Positions 35,570 through 45,232 of a stretch of 64,000 nucleotides of DNA are shown here, piece after piece (position 1 is the stretch's first letter; each line of letters starts with the position of its first letter). Below the pieces are notes generated by a model. The model was given only the letters and a program-made list of their open reading frames with translations, did not search any database and was not told the origin of the DNA. The DNA is from Burkholderiaceae bacterium (GTDB lineage: Bacteria > Pseudomonadota > Gammaproteobacteria > Burkholderiales > Burkholderiaceae_E), in assembly GCA_024235875.1 (NCBI GenBank), contig JACKLP010000002.1:310001-374000 (forward strand). Reading direction: 5' to 3'. A program made the translations under genes and the position numbers.

Positions 35570-36601
35570 ATGATCGTGCGCAACTCGAACCGTGACCTTG
35601 CCCGAAGTGCGGTGTTGGGGGGGGTGGCGAGCCTGCTGCTGGGCGCGTGGGCCGAGGCGCCAGCGGTCCCGCCCTTTCGGGGCGCGGCGGACAGCGCCGG
35701 CCACGCGGGGGCCAAGGCCGCCGGCGCCGTGCGCCAGGCGCCGGCCGCACCGAGGAATCTCCCTCCGCCGCCGACCAACATACCGACCGGCCCGATGGCG
35801 GCGCCGCCCAAGGTCCTGCCGCCCCCGCCGCCCCCACTCGTCAACACGCCGGCGCCCCTGAAGCCGACGGCGCCCGCCCAGCCGATGGGCGGCAATCAGC
35901 AGTACGGACCGCTGCCGGCGCCCGGCGGACCCGGCCAGTTGAACTACGGCAGGCTGGGAAAGGAACCGGTCTACGACACGGTGCCGGCCCAGTCGCCCGG
36001 GGTCGTGTACTCGCCACTGCCCAATGGCGGCGGCGCAGGCGCTCGGCCCGCCGTGAAGTACGAGCAATTGGCGCCGACGCCCCCCGGGGCCGGGCAGAAC
36101 TTCTCGACGCGGGATGTCAGCAAGATGCTTCCGCCAGTGCCCGGGCGCACGTCGGGTCCCACCACGCCGGGCTATCAGAGAATTCCGGATTCGGCGTTCA
36201 AGGCACCGGGCGGTGGGGCAGCGAAGGCCGTACCGAACCCCCCCGGCTATTCGTCGTTGCCTGCGGACGCGGGCCGGCAGGCGCCGGCGGTCCTGCCGTA
36301 CAGCCAGGGGCGCGCGGTGATCGGTGGGGGCCAGCCCGGTGCGCCCGCGCCGGCGCAGCGGGTCGAGGCCGCATTGCCGTCGAAGTCGCCGAGCGAGGCG
36401 GCGAGCAAGGGAAGTCGCACAGGGATCAAGGCTCTCAAGGGCCTTGGCGGTGCTGCTGTCGTGACCGGGCTCGCCGTCGGCGGCGGCGCGGTGGCTCGCG
36501 AAGTGGATCCCGACGCGCGCAAGACCATCGACGGCGCGCTGGACAGCGCCGGCAAGGCTGTGAACAGTGCGGTCGACTCGGTGTCCGGCAGCAAGGATTG
36601 A
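35570..36601 (+). CDS. Secreted proline-rich protein with repeated Y-x-x-[LIV]-P motifs (operon protein C)
   Basis: A 343-residue protein starting at the ATG seven bases after GAGGAG. It has an N-terminal export signal ('SAVLGGVASLLLGAWAEA'), then a disordered Pro/Gly/Ala region. Seven short tyrosine motifs occur at Tyr 112, 126, 135, 147, 164, 202 and 227 ('YGPLP', 'YGRLG', 'EPVYDTVP', 'YSPLP', 'YEQLAP', 'YQRIP', 'YSSLP'). A glycine-rich hydrophobic stretch 'GGAAVVTGLAVGGGAVA' lies near residue 300, followed by a short charged tail. No enzyme domain. It may be a scaffold tethered in the envelope. It follows protein B by 34 bp. Confidence 0.8.
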   Translation: MIVRNSNRDLARSAVLGGVASLLLGAWAEAPAVPPFRGAADSAGHAGAKAAGAVRQAPAAPRNLPPPPTNIPTGPMAAPPKVLPPPPPPLVNTPAPLKPTAPAQPMGGNQQYGPLPAPGGPGQLNYGRLGKEPVYDTVPAQSPGVVYSPLPNGGGAGARPAVKYEQLAPTPPGAGQNFSTRDVSKMLPPVPGRTSGPTTPGYQRIPDSAFKAPGGGAAKAVPNPPGYSSLPADAGRQAPAVLPYSQGRAVIGGGQPGAPAPAQRVEAALPSKSPSEAASKGSRTGIKALKGLGGAAVVTGLAVGGGAVAREVDPDARKTIDGALDSAGKAVNSAVDSVSGSKD

Positions 36602-36634
36602 GCGGTGCGCCGCCGCGAACGCACGGGGGGCAGG

Positions 36635-38329
36635 ATGACGGTCGAGGATAGGAATGCGAGTCTGTCGATCCGGGCCGCGGGCGCCTGTCTCGCGCTGCTG
36701 ATCGCGGGGGGCGCTGGATCCGCGCAGGCGGCCGGGCTCAACAGAGCGGGAAGTCTGCTCGATGCGGCCCGGCACGTGGATCCCGCAGCGGCGAAGGGCG
36801 CGGCGAAGTCGGGCGTCAAGCCGCCCGCGCCACCCAGGCCCCCCGGGCCGAGGCCCGCGTCGGCACCGCCGACGAAGCCACCGACGAAGCCACCGACGAA
36901 GCCGCCGACGAAGCCACCGACGAAGCCACCGACGAAGCCGCCGACGAAGCCACCGACGAAGCCACCGACGAAGCCACCGACGAAGCCACCGACGAAGCCA
37001 CCGACGAAGCCACCGACGAAGCCGTCGCCGCCTCAGGCGGCCGCGCTCGGGACCGGTGGTGTTGCACCCGCACGGCGTGCAGGCGATCTCCCGACGCCGA
37101 GATCGCTTCCTGAGATCCCCGCGGCCAAGCGGGCTGGGGGGCTGAGCCTCACGAACATCATGACCGTCGGTACCGTCGGGCTGGTGGTGGCGCCCTTCGT
37201 GATGCCCCTGTTCCAGGGGGCGGATGCGTCGGCGCAGGCGGCATCGGGCGCGTCGGGCGGCCAAGGATCGGGGGCGGTGAACCAGACGGCCGATACGCAG
37301 ACCCGGGCAAGCAATGCGTCGGGCGCCGCCGCCGACACGGCTCAGGTCCAGTCTGTCCAGGGAGCGGCCTATCAGGCGGCCGGCGTGCAGTCCGCGGCCG
37401 CGACCGGCGCGCCTGCGTCGCAGGCCACCGCCACGCAATCGAGGACCGGCCAGATCCTGTCGCAGCAGGGGAGGGGACAGCCGGCAAGGCTCGTCGCAGC
37501 CGGCGAATCGGCGAGCATTCAGGTGATCAACCGCCGCGGCGGTCTCGTCACCGTGGCCCAGGCGCCGGCGGCAGCGGGCCAGGCGCCCAAGGCGCTCGCG
37601 TTGGTGCCGGCCAATGCCTACACGCACAAGGACTTGCGACTCCAACCCGGCGCCCTGATGTTGTTCTTCGACCAGTCCCGGCGCGCGTACGTGGGTGAGG
37701 GCTACCGGGTCGGTCGACAGGCCAAGCAGGTCGTGTTCCTGACCACCGATCCGGGCAAGCCCATCGTGGCGGCCATCCCAAAGGCCCCGGCGGCGACTGG
37801 CCCGGTGACCGTGACGATCCGAAACCGGTGGTCGCAGCCATTGTCCCTGGCGCTGATTCCGGCCGGCCAGGGGGCTGCACCGGTCAAGGCATTCGACCTG
37901 CCCCCGGGAAAGGTGATGCAGGCCAGGTTCGCGGCCGGCATCCGGCTTGGTGTCTACGACCCGGCCGGCGGTCAATGGGTCGGGGCGTTCTACGATGTGC
38001 GTCCCGGCGGCGCGCAATCGCTGGACGTGCCGATCGCATCGGCCGCCCAGGCGAGCGCGGCGCCGGCAAGTGCGGTGTCGGCACAGTCGGCTGCGACCGG
38101 CGGGCAGCGCGTGGCCATGATCTTCGAGAACGCGACGAACGCGCCGCTCGACGTCTTCGTGCAGGACGGCAACACCGATCCCGTGTTTGCATTCAGTGTC
38201 CCACCCATGTCGCGCGCGCGGCAGGAATCGACAATTGGCCTGATCTGGCGCGTTGCGCGCGGCGACACCTGGCTCGACGCCTTTCGCACGAGTCCGGAAC
38301 CGGAGCAGCTCGTGCGCTTCCCGCAGTAA
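36635..38329 (+). CDS. Secreted protein with (PTKP)13 stalk and three beta-domains (operon protein D)
   Basis: A 564-residue protein. Signal peptide ends near 'GSAQAAG'. Then come a Pro-rich segment, 13 perfect PTKP repeats (residues 79-130), a hydrophobic segment 'IMTVGTVGLVVAPFVMPLF' (about 175-193), a Gln/Ala/Ser-rich linker, and three related beta-domains at about 291-371, 389-467 and 491-564. The last is nearly the same as the C-terminus of protein B ('PLDVFVQ', 'FAFSVPPMS', 'GLIWRVARGDTWLDAF'). A GTG at 36605 is in frame, but the ATG gives a normal signal peptide. The repeats look like an extended stalk that holds the beta-domains away from a membrane anchor. Confidence 0.85.
   Translation: MTVEDRNASLSIRAAGACLALLIAGGAGSAQAAGLNRAGSLLDAARHVDPAAAKGAAKSGVKPPAPPRPPGPRPASAPPTKPPTKPPTKPPTKPPTKPPTKPPTKPPTKPPTKPPTKPPTKPPTKPPTKPSPPQAAALGTGGVAPARRAGDLPTPRSLPEIPAAKRAGGLSLTNIMTVGTVGLVVAPFVMPLFQGADASAQAASGASGGQGSGAVNQTADTQTRASNASGAAADTAQVQSVQGAAYQAAGVQSAAATGAPASQATATQSRTGQILSQQGRGQPARLVAAGESASIQVINRRGGLVTVAQAPAAAGQAPKALALVPANAYTHKDLRLQPGALMLFFDQSRRAYVGEGYRVGRQAKQVVFLTTDPGKPIVAAIPKAPAATGPVTVTIRNRWSQPLSLALIPAGQGAAPVKAFDLPPGKVMQARFAAGIRLGVYDPAGGQWVGAFYDVRPGGAQSLDVPIASAAQASAAPASAVSAQSAATGGQRVAMIFENATNAPLDVFVQDGNTDPVFAFSVPPMSRARQESTIGLIWRVARGDTWLDAFRTSPEPEQLVRFPQ
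36869..37024 (+). repeat. 12-bp tandem repeat, 13 copies, encoding PTKP
   Basis: The unit ccgacgaagccA/G is repeated 13 times without a gap and stays in the reading frame of protein D. Only the last base of a unit varies: units 3, 6 and 13 end in G, the rest in A. The A-A-G pattern at the start implies an older 36-bp duplication, and the six A units before the last look like recent slippage. Copy number should vary between strains. Confidence 0.95.
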
Positions 38330-38384
38330 ATGCCGGCGGGTCGCCTGCGTCCGCGATGGTCGCGCCCGCGAACAAGGAGGTCCG

Positions 38385-39125
38385 ATGATGACGAACTCGC
38401 CCGTAGCAGCCAGCGATGTGCGCACGGTCGCCACGCTGGTCCTGGCAGTGGCCCTGGTCGGCGGCGCTGTGCCGGCCTGGGCGGTCAAGCCGAACGTCGG
38501 CGGCTTGAAGACACTCGATGCAAACGCGGCCGGTGCCGCGCTCAAGCGAGGTCACGGCAAGCTGCCTTCGCCGCCCAGCGCACCGAAACCGCCGAGCCCG
38601 CCGGCGCCCGTCGCCAAGCCGCCGGTCATCTATGACGCGCTGCCCGACCGTCGCCTGGCCACCCAGCCGCGCGCGCCGGGTGGCAATCTCCAGCGGCTCG
38701 AGAATGCCCTCGCGCCCAAGCGCCAGGCCCAGAAACGGCCCCCGCCCACGCCTGCGCCCCGCGTGGGCGCAATGAAGCCGCCCAGCGCAGCCCCGGTTCG
38801 TCCGCCGATGCCGCCGCAACGGGTTGTCCGGCCGACGGCGGTCGGCGCGATGCCGCCGCCGATGATGCGCCAGATGCCGCCGGCGCGATTCGGCCAGCCG
38901 CCAGCCGCGATGCCGCACCGGATGGTTCGGCTGGGCGGCCCGGGGGCGCCCCGGGTCCGGGCGCCGGTCGCGGCGCCGATGCCGCGGGCGTCGGTGCCCC
39001 CGGTCGGCTCGCGCCCGAGCGCGATGAAGCGCGCCGCGAAGCGAGCGGGCACGGTGGTCATGGGCGGCACGGTGGTGATGCTGGCGGCGCCCTACGTGAT
39101 TCCGCTACTCGTCGACGAGCGCTGA
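38385..39125 (+). CDS. Secreted proline-rich protein with C-terminal membrane segment (operon protein E)
   Basis: A 246-residue protein with an excellent AAGGAGG site. Two adjacent ATGs (38385, 38388) are possible; the second has the better spacing. Signal peptide ends near 'VPAWAVKP'. The middle is Pro/Met/Ala/Arg-rich and includes one 'IYDALP' motif at Tyr 83, like those of protein C. The C-terminus ends in 'GTVVMGGTVVMLAAPYVIPLLV' plus four residues, resembling the hydrophobic segment of protein D. It would be anchored by its tail. It follows protein D by 55 bp. Confidence 0.8.
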   Translation: MMTNSPVAASDVRTVATLVLAVALVGGAVPAWAVKPNVGGLKTLDANAAGAALKRGHGKLPSPPSAPKPPSPPAPVAKPPVIYDALPDRRLATQPRAPGGNLQRLENALAPKRQAQKRPPPTPAPRVGAMKPPSAAPVRPPMPPQRVVRPTAVGAMPPPMMRQMPPARFGQPPAAMPHRMVRLGGPGAPRVRAPVAAPMPRASVPPVGSRPSAMKRAAKRAGTVVMGGTVVMLAAPYVIPLLVDER

Positions 39126-39144
39126 CCGCACTCGGAACCGGACC

Positions 39145-40425
39145 ATGACGATCCTGCGGAACGCCGTGCCCGTGATCCGCCCGCGCGGCCGCCGACCCAT
39201 GAACGGCCGCGACATCCATGAGCCGCACCGGGTATCGACCCCGCTCGAGCTGTTGTTCGACCTGTTCTACGTCGTCGCCATCGCGGCCGCGGCCTCGCAG
39301 TTGCACCATGCGGTCGTCGAGGGCCATCTGGGCATCGGCTTCGTGGGGTTCCTGCGCGCGTTCTTCGCGATCTGGTGGGCCTGGATGACCTTCACCTGGT
39401 TCGCCAGCGCCTACGACACCGACGATGTCCATTATCGGCTCGCGATGATGGTGCAGATGGTCGGCGTGCTGATCATCGCGGCCGGCATTCCCAAGGGCGT
39501 GTCCGAGGGCGACTTCACGATCGCCACGATCGGCTATGTGGTGATGCGGGTCGCATATGTCGCCATGTGGTTTCGGGTGGCCAGGGAACACCCGGAAGGG
39601 CGGACCACCGCGCTGCGCTACGCCTGGGGGACCTTGTTCGTCCAGGCCTTGTGGGTCGGACGCCTGTGGCTGCCGCACGGCTGGGACCTGCCGAGCTGGC
39701 TGGTGCTGGCGCTCCTCGAAGTGGCGATCCCCATCTATGCGGCGCGGGCGGGGCGGGCCCCCTGGCATGCGCATCACATCGCCGAGCGCTTCGGGCTGTT
39801 CACGATCATCGTGCTGGGCGAGTGCGTGCTGGGCGCAACCAGTTCGGTGGGCGGTGTGATCGCCTCGCAGGGCCTGAGCGTCGATGTGCTGCTCGTGGGC
39901 CTTGGCTGCGCCAGCCTGGTGCTGGCGCTGTGGTGGGTGTACTTCCTCGTGCCCTCGGGCGAGCGCCTGCACGCCAATCGCGCGCGTGCGTTTCGCTGGG
40001 GCTACGGCCACGTGGTGATCTTCACGTCGATCGCGGCGCTGGGCGGCTTCCTGGAAGTGGTCGCCGACCAGTTGCGTGTCGCGAAGGCCGCGGCGGGCCA
40101 CGCGGCGGGCACTATCGCGGCCGTCCAGGGTGCCCACGGCGTGACGCCGACGCTGGCGATCGGCCTGGTCGTCGCGGCAGTCTCGGTCTTCCTGATCTCG
40201 ACCTGGTGGCTGTTCAGGCTGATCGCGCCCGAGTACTCGCACCACTGGAAGGCCGGCCTGCTGGCGCTGGCGATCCTCGCCGGCGTGGTCGTGGCGGTGG
40301 CCGCCGGGCTGCCGTTGCCGTGGGCGATTCCCCTGTTGACGCTGGCGCCGGCCACGGTGGTCGTGGCGATCGAGCGCGGGCGAATTCACGGTGCCGGAAC
40401 GCCGGTGCCGACGGCCGCGCCATAA
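39145..40425 (+). CDS. Low-temperature-requirement A (LtrA) family membrane protein
   Basis: A 426-residue protein with about ten to twelve membrane helices. The N-terminal 'VSTPLELLFDLFYVVAIAAAASQL' and 'WMTFTWFASAYDTDDVHYRL' are the LtrA signatures; 'AERFGLFTIIVLGECVLG' is another conserved region. LtrA was named from Listeria growth at low temperature; its molecular job is not settled. It starts 19 bp after protein E and may be on the same transcript, so a functional link to the secreted proteins is possible but unproven. Confidence 0.9.
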   Translation: MTILRNAVPVIRPRGRRPMNGRDIHEPHRVSTPLELLFDLFYVVAIAAAASQLHHAVVEGHLGIGFVGFLRAFFAIWWAWMTFTWFASAYDTDDVHYRLAMMVQMVGVLIIAAGIPKGVSEGDFTIATIGYVVMRVAYVAMWFRVAREHPEGRTTALRYAWGTLFVQALWVGRLWLPHGWDLPSWLVLALLEVAIPIYAARAGRAPWHAHHIAERFGLFTIIVLGECVLGATSSVGGVIASQGLSVDVLLVGLGCASLVLALWWVYFLVPSGERLHANRARAFRWGYGHVVIFTSIAALGGFLEVVADQLRVAKAAAGHAAGTIAAVQGAHGVTPTLAIGLVVAAVSVFLISTWWLFRLIAPEYSHHWKAGLLALAILAGVVVAVAAGLPLPWAIPLLTLAPATVVVAIERGRIHGAGTPVPTAAP

Positions 40426-40515
40426 TTCGGCCAGCCGCAGCGGTCACCGCGAACCGCTTGGCGCTCGCCGCTGCTTCCGATCACCGTACTTCGATCGCCT
40501 CGTTTGGGGCCGCAC

Positions 40516-42611
40516 ATGACCGACGCTCGAACCGACAATCTCCTCGCCACGATCGACCCGCGCTCGGTCGCCGTGCTCGGCGCCTCCGAGAACCCCGACA
40601 AGGTCGGCGGCCGGCCGATCCACTACATGCTCAAGTTCGGCTACCAGGGCGCGATCTATCCGATCAACCCGAGCCGTGACCTCGTCCAGGGCCTGCGCAG
40701 CTACAAGTCGCTTGACGACCTGCCCGAGGTGCCCGAGCTGGCGGTGATCGTTGTCTCGGGCGACGCCGCGCTGCAGGCGATGAAGGACTGCGCGCGCATC
40801 GGCGTGAAGGCCGCCATCGTCATCGCCTCCGGCTTTGGCGAGGTGGACGAGGCCGGCGCCGCGATGCAGCGCCAGATGCGCGACATCGCGCGCGCCGCCG
40901 GCATGCGCATGGTGGGGCCGAACAGCCAGGGCTTCGCGAACTTCGCCTCGGGCGCGATCAGCAGCTTCTCGACGATGTTCATCGAGTACCCACCCGAGGA
41001 CGGGCCGGTGGCCATCATCAGCCAGAGCGGCGCGCTGTCGGCGGCGGTCTACGGTCTGCTGCGCCGGCGCGGCATCGGCGTGCGCTACATGAACGCCACC
41101 GGCAACGAGGCCGACGTCAACGTCCCCGACGTGGCCCGCCTGATCGTCCGCGATCCGGACCTGAAGCTGGTGCTGCTGTACCTGGAGCATGTGGCCGATC
41201 CCGGCGCCCTGGCCGAGGCCGCGGCGATCGCGCGCGAGCGCGGGTTGCCGATCGTCGCGATCAAGTCCGGGCGCACCGCCAGCGGCCAGCAGATGGCGGC
41301 CTCGCACACCGGCTCGCTCGCCAACGAGGACCGGGTCGTGGACGCGTTCTTCCGTCGCCACGGGATCTGGCGCGTGAACGACCCGCATGCGATGGCGCGC
41401 GGCGCGCCGATGTACCTGCGCGACTGGCACCCCGAGGGTAACCACCTGATCGCGATCAGCAACTCGGGCGCGAGCTGTGTGCTGGTGGCCGACGCCGCCG
41501 ACGGTGCGGGCCTGGCGCTGGCGCAGCCGAGCGAGGCCACCCGCGCCGCGGTCAGGAAGGTGTTGCCGGCCTTTGCCACCAGCACCAATCCCATCGACCT
41601 GACCGGCGCCGTGCTCTCGAACAACGCGCTGCTCGGCAACGTGCTCGAGGCGCTGGCCGGCAATCCCGAGACCGACCTCGTCTACATCGAAATCCCGGTG
41701 GCGGGCCAAGGCTACGACATCGACGGTTTCGCGCGAGTGAGCGCCGACTTCGCTGCCAAGACCGGCAAGCCGCTGGCGATTGGCGCCTGGCAGGACAGCG
41801 TGGCCGATCCCTTCCGCGCGGTGGGCCTGCCGGTCTACGACCATGCCGACGACGCGCTCGGCGCGTTGTCCCAGCTCGCCGGGCATGCCGCCTTGCAGCG
41901 CGTGGCCATGCCCGCCTGGGCGCCGGGCGCGGCGGTCTTGCTGCCCACCGATGCGCCGGGCTTCCTCAATGAAGCGCAGAGCCTGGCCGTGCTGCAGGCC
42001 GCCGGCCTGCCGGTGGTCGCGCACCGGGTCTGCCACACGCGCGACGAAGCCATCGCCGCCTTCGAGGCGATCGGCGCGCCGGTCGTGGTCAAGGCCTGCT
42101 CGCGCGACGTGCCGCACAAGTCCGAGCACGGGCTGGTGGCGCTGAAGCTCGCGAGCGCCGATGCGGTGGCGGCCGCGTTCGATGCCCAAAGCGCCACCCT
42201 GGCCCGGCTGGGCGCGGTCAACGAGGGCGTTATCGTGGCGGCCATGCGCGGCGGCCAGCGCGAGCTGATGCTCGGCGCCCACGTCGACCCCGTGTTCGGC
42301 CCGGTGGTCGTGGTGGGCGACGGCGGCAAGTACGTGGAGGCCCTCAAGGATTCGGCGGTGCTGGTGCCGCCGTTCACCGAGGCCGAGGTCGAGGCCGCGC
42401 TGCGGGCCTTGCGCATCGGGCCGATCCTGGACGGCGTGCGCGGCGACCCGCCGGTGGACCTGAACGCGTTCGCCCGGGCCGCGGTGGCGCTGGGCCGGAT
42501 GATCGAGGCCAATGCCGAGCGGATCGCGTCGGTCGACGTGAACCCGGTCATCGCCGGTGCCGCCGGCGAAGGCGCGGTGGTGGTCGACGGGCTGGTCGAG
42601 GTGCGTGCCCG

Positions 42612-42615
<4 letters not shown>
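40516..42615 (+). CDS. ADP-forming acyl-CoA synthetase (acetate-CoA ligase family)
   Basis: A 699-residue single-chain protein: CoA-binding domain from 'IDPRSVAVLGASENPDKVGG', ligase-CoA domain with the phospho-histidine candidate in 'AASHTGSLANED', and C-terminal ATP-grasp domain ('ALGAPVVVKACS'-like and 'VDVNPVI'). The family interconverts acyl-CoA plus ADP and acid plus ATP; some members act on pimeloyl, feruloyl or other acids. The ATG at 40516 is chosen over a TTG four codons upstream. The stop overlaps the DAHP synthase start (ATGA). Confidence 0.92.
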
Positions 42616-43727
<1,112 letters not shown>

Positions 43728-43763
43728 CATGCGCGGCCCGGCAAGCGCGCGCGCGAGGCCGCG

Positions 43764-44528
43764 ATGACCCGCCGGATCCTGGCGATCAGCGGTGGCGGGC
43801 AGGGCATCGGGCGTGCGGTGGCCTGGCACTTCGCCGCCAACGGCTATGCGGTGTCGATCGCCGACATCGATGCCGACGCCGCCGAGGCGACGGCAGACAA
43901 GATCGTGCACGACGGCGGCCTCGCGCTCGCGCACCGGGCCGACGTCTCGGTCGTGGCCGACGTCGAGCGCTGGGTGGAAGTCACGCAGGCGGTGCTCGGC
44001 TGCCCGGATGTCGTCGTCAACGACGCCGGCATCTCGCGCAACGCGCCCTTCCTGTCGCTGGCCGAGACCGAGTTCGATCGCGTGATCGCGGTGAACCTGC
44101 GCGGCTGCTTCCTGGTCACGCAGCGCTTCGCGCGCCGGATGGTGGCCGCCGATCGCGGTGGCGCCGTGATCAACATCGCGTCCACGCGCGCGTTGATGTC
44201 GGAGCCGAACACCGAGGCCTATTCGGCTTCCAAGGGCGGCATCGTCGCGCTGACCCATGCCAGTGCGGTGAGCCTGGGCCCGCACGGCATCCGCGTCAAC
44301 TGCGTAAGCCCCGGCTGGATCGAGACGCGCGCCTGGAAGCACGGCGACCGCGCATCGATCCCCGCGCAAAGCGAGCGCGACCGGGCGCAGCATCCGGTCG
44401 GGCGCGTGGGCGTGCCCGACGACGTGGCGCAGGCCTGCCTCTACCTGGCCGGGTCGGCGGGTTTCGTGACCGGGCAGAACCTGGTCGTGGATGGCGGCAT
44501 GACGGTGCGAATGATCTACGAGCCGTAG
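43764..44528 (+). CDS. Short-chain dehydrogenase/reductase
   Basis: A 254-residue SDR with cofactor motif 'ISGGGQGIGRA', Asp at the NAD-selecting position ('IADIDAD'), catalytic 'YSASKGG' and closing 'GQNLVVDGGMTV'. The usual NNAG is 'VNDAGIS', an uncommon change at the second Asn. It follows the DAHP synthase by 36 bp and overlaps the convergent GST gene by 13 bp at its end. Substrate unknown. Confidence 0.9.
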   Translation: MTRRILAISGGGQGIGRAVAWHFAANGYAVSIADIDADAAEATADKIVHDGGLALAHRADVSVVADVERWVEVTQAVLGCPDVVVNDAGISRNAPFLSLAETEFDRVIAVNLRGCFLVTQRFARRMVAADRGGAVINIASTRALMSEPNTEAYSASKGGIVALTHASAVSLGPHGIRVNCVSPGWIETRAWKHGDRASIPAQSERDRAQHPVGRVGVPDDVAQACLYLAGSAGFVTGQNLVVDGGMTVRMIYEP

Positions 44529-45217
44529 TAGCGAATCTTCATGCGCTGGCAGTAGGCCTCGAGCGTCGGGCGCGTGCGCGCATGACGCTGCACTGGCGAG
44601 TCGGGCGGTGCCCACAGGAGGTTGGCCAGGAACGCGTACGCGGTCGCGTCGAGCGTGGTCGGCCGATCTCCGAGCATGAAGGCCTTCTCGCCCAGAAAAT
44701 CGGCCACCGCGTCTACGTCGCGCCGGCCGATCGCGGTGATGTCCTCGGCGCTGTGCCGCCCCATGCCATGGCCGCGAAGCTGGGCCAGCACGCCGCGACG
44801 CGCGAGCGCCGGCACGAACCAGCGCAACGGCGCCGGCATCTTGCCGAAGAAGGCCTCTCGCGTCGCCGGCCAGTTGGCCTCGTCGGCCCATCGCCAGTAG
44901 ACGGCGACCCAGTAGCTGTTCTCCTCGAGCAGGCGCTGGAAGGCGAGCGAGATCGCGCGCTCCTCGGGGGTGAGGTGGCCGTCGAGCCGATCGCCGTGGC
45001 TCGCCTTCAGGTGCTCGATGATGAAGCTGCTGTCGGCCACGATCCGGCCGTCGTCGTCGATATAGGGCAGCTTGCGCTTGGGGGCCTTCAGTACGTCGGC
45101 GCCGTCGACGGTCTCGAAAGGCAGCCCGGCCATGCGCAGGTAGGTCTCGACCTTCATGCAGAACGGGCTGGCATTGGGCAGGCCGAAGGCGGGCTCGAAC
45201 TGGTAGAGGCGGATCAT
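44516..45217 (-). CDS. Glutathione S-transferase family protein
   Basis: A 233-residue protein with an N-terminal thioredoxin-like domain ('LYQFEPAFGLPNASPFCMKVETYLRMAGLPF', in parts) and a conserved 'ADSSFIIEHL' glutathione-binding loop, then a helical domain with 'FMLGDRPTTLDATAYAFLANLL'. This pattern matches the Tom37/metaxin-like or FzlA-like GST group. It precedes an SDR gene by 15 bp in the opposite order, and both genes share a 15-bp leader sequence. Confidence 0.9.
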   Translation of the reverse strand: MIRLYQFEPAFGLPNASPFCMKVETYLRMAGLPFETVDGADVLKAPKRKLPYIDDDGRIVADSSFIIEHLKASHGDRLDGHLTPEERAISLAFQRLLEENSYWVAVYWRWADEANWPATREAFFGKMPAPLRWFVPALARRGVLAQLRGHGMGRHSAEDITAIGRRDVDAVADFLGEKAFMLGDRPTTLDATAYAFLANLLWAPPDSPVQRHARTRPTLEAYCQRMKIRYYGS

Positions 45218-45232
45218 CGGGGTCTCCGGGAA

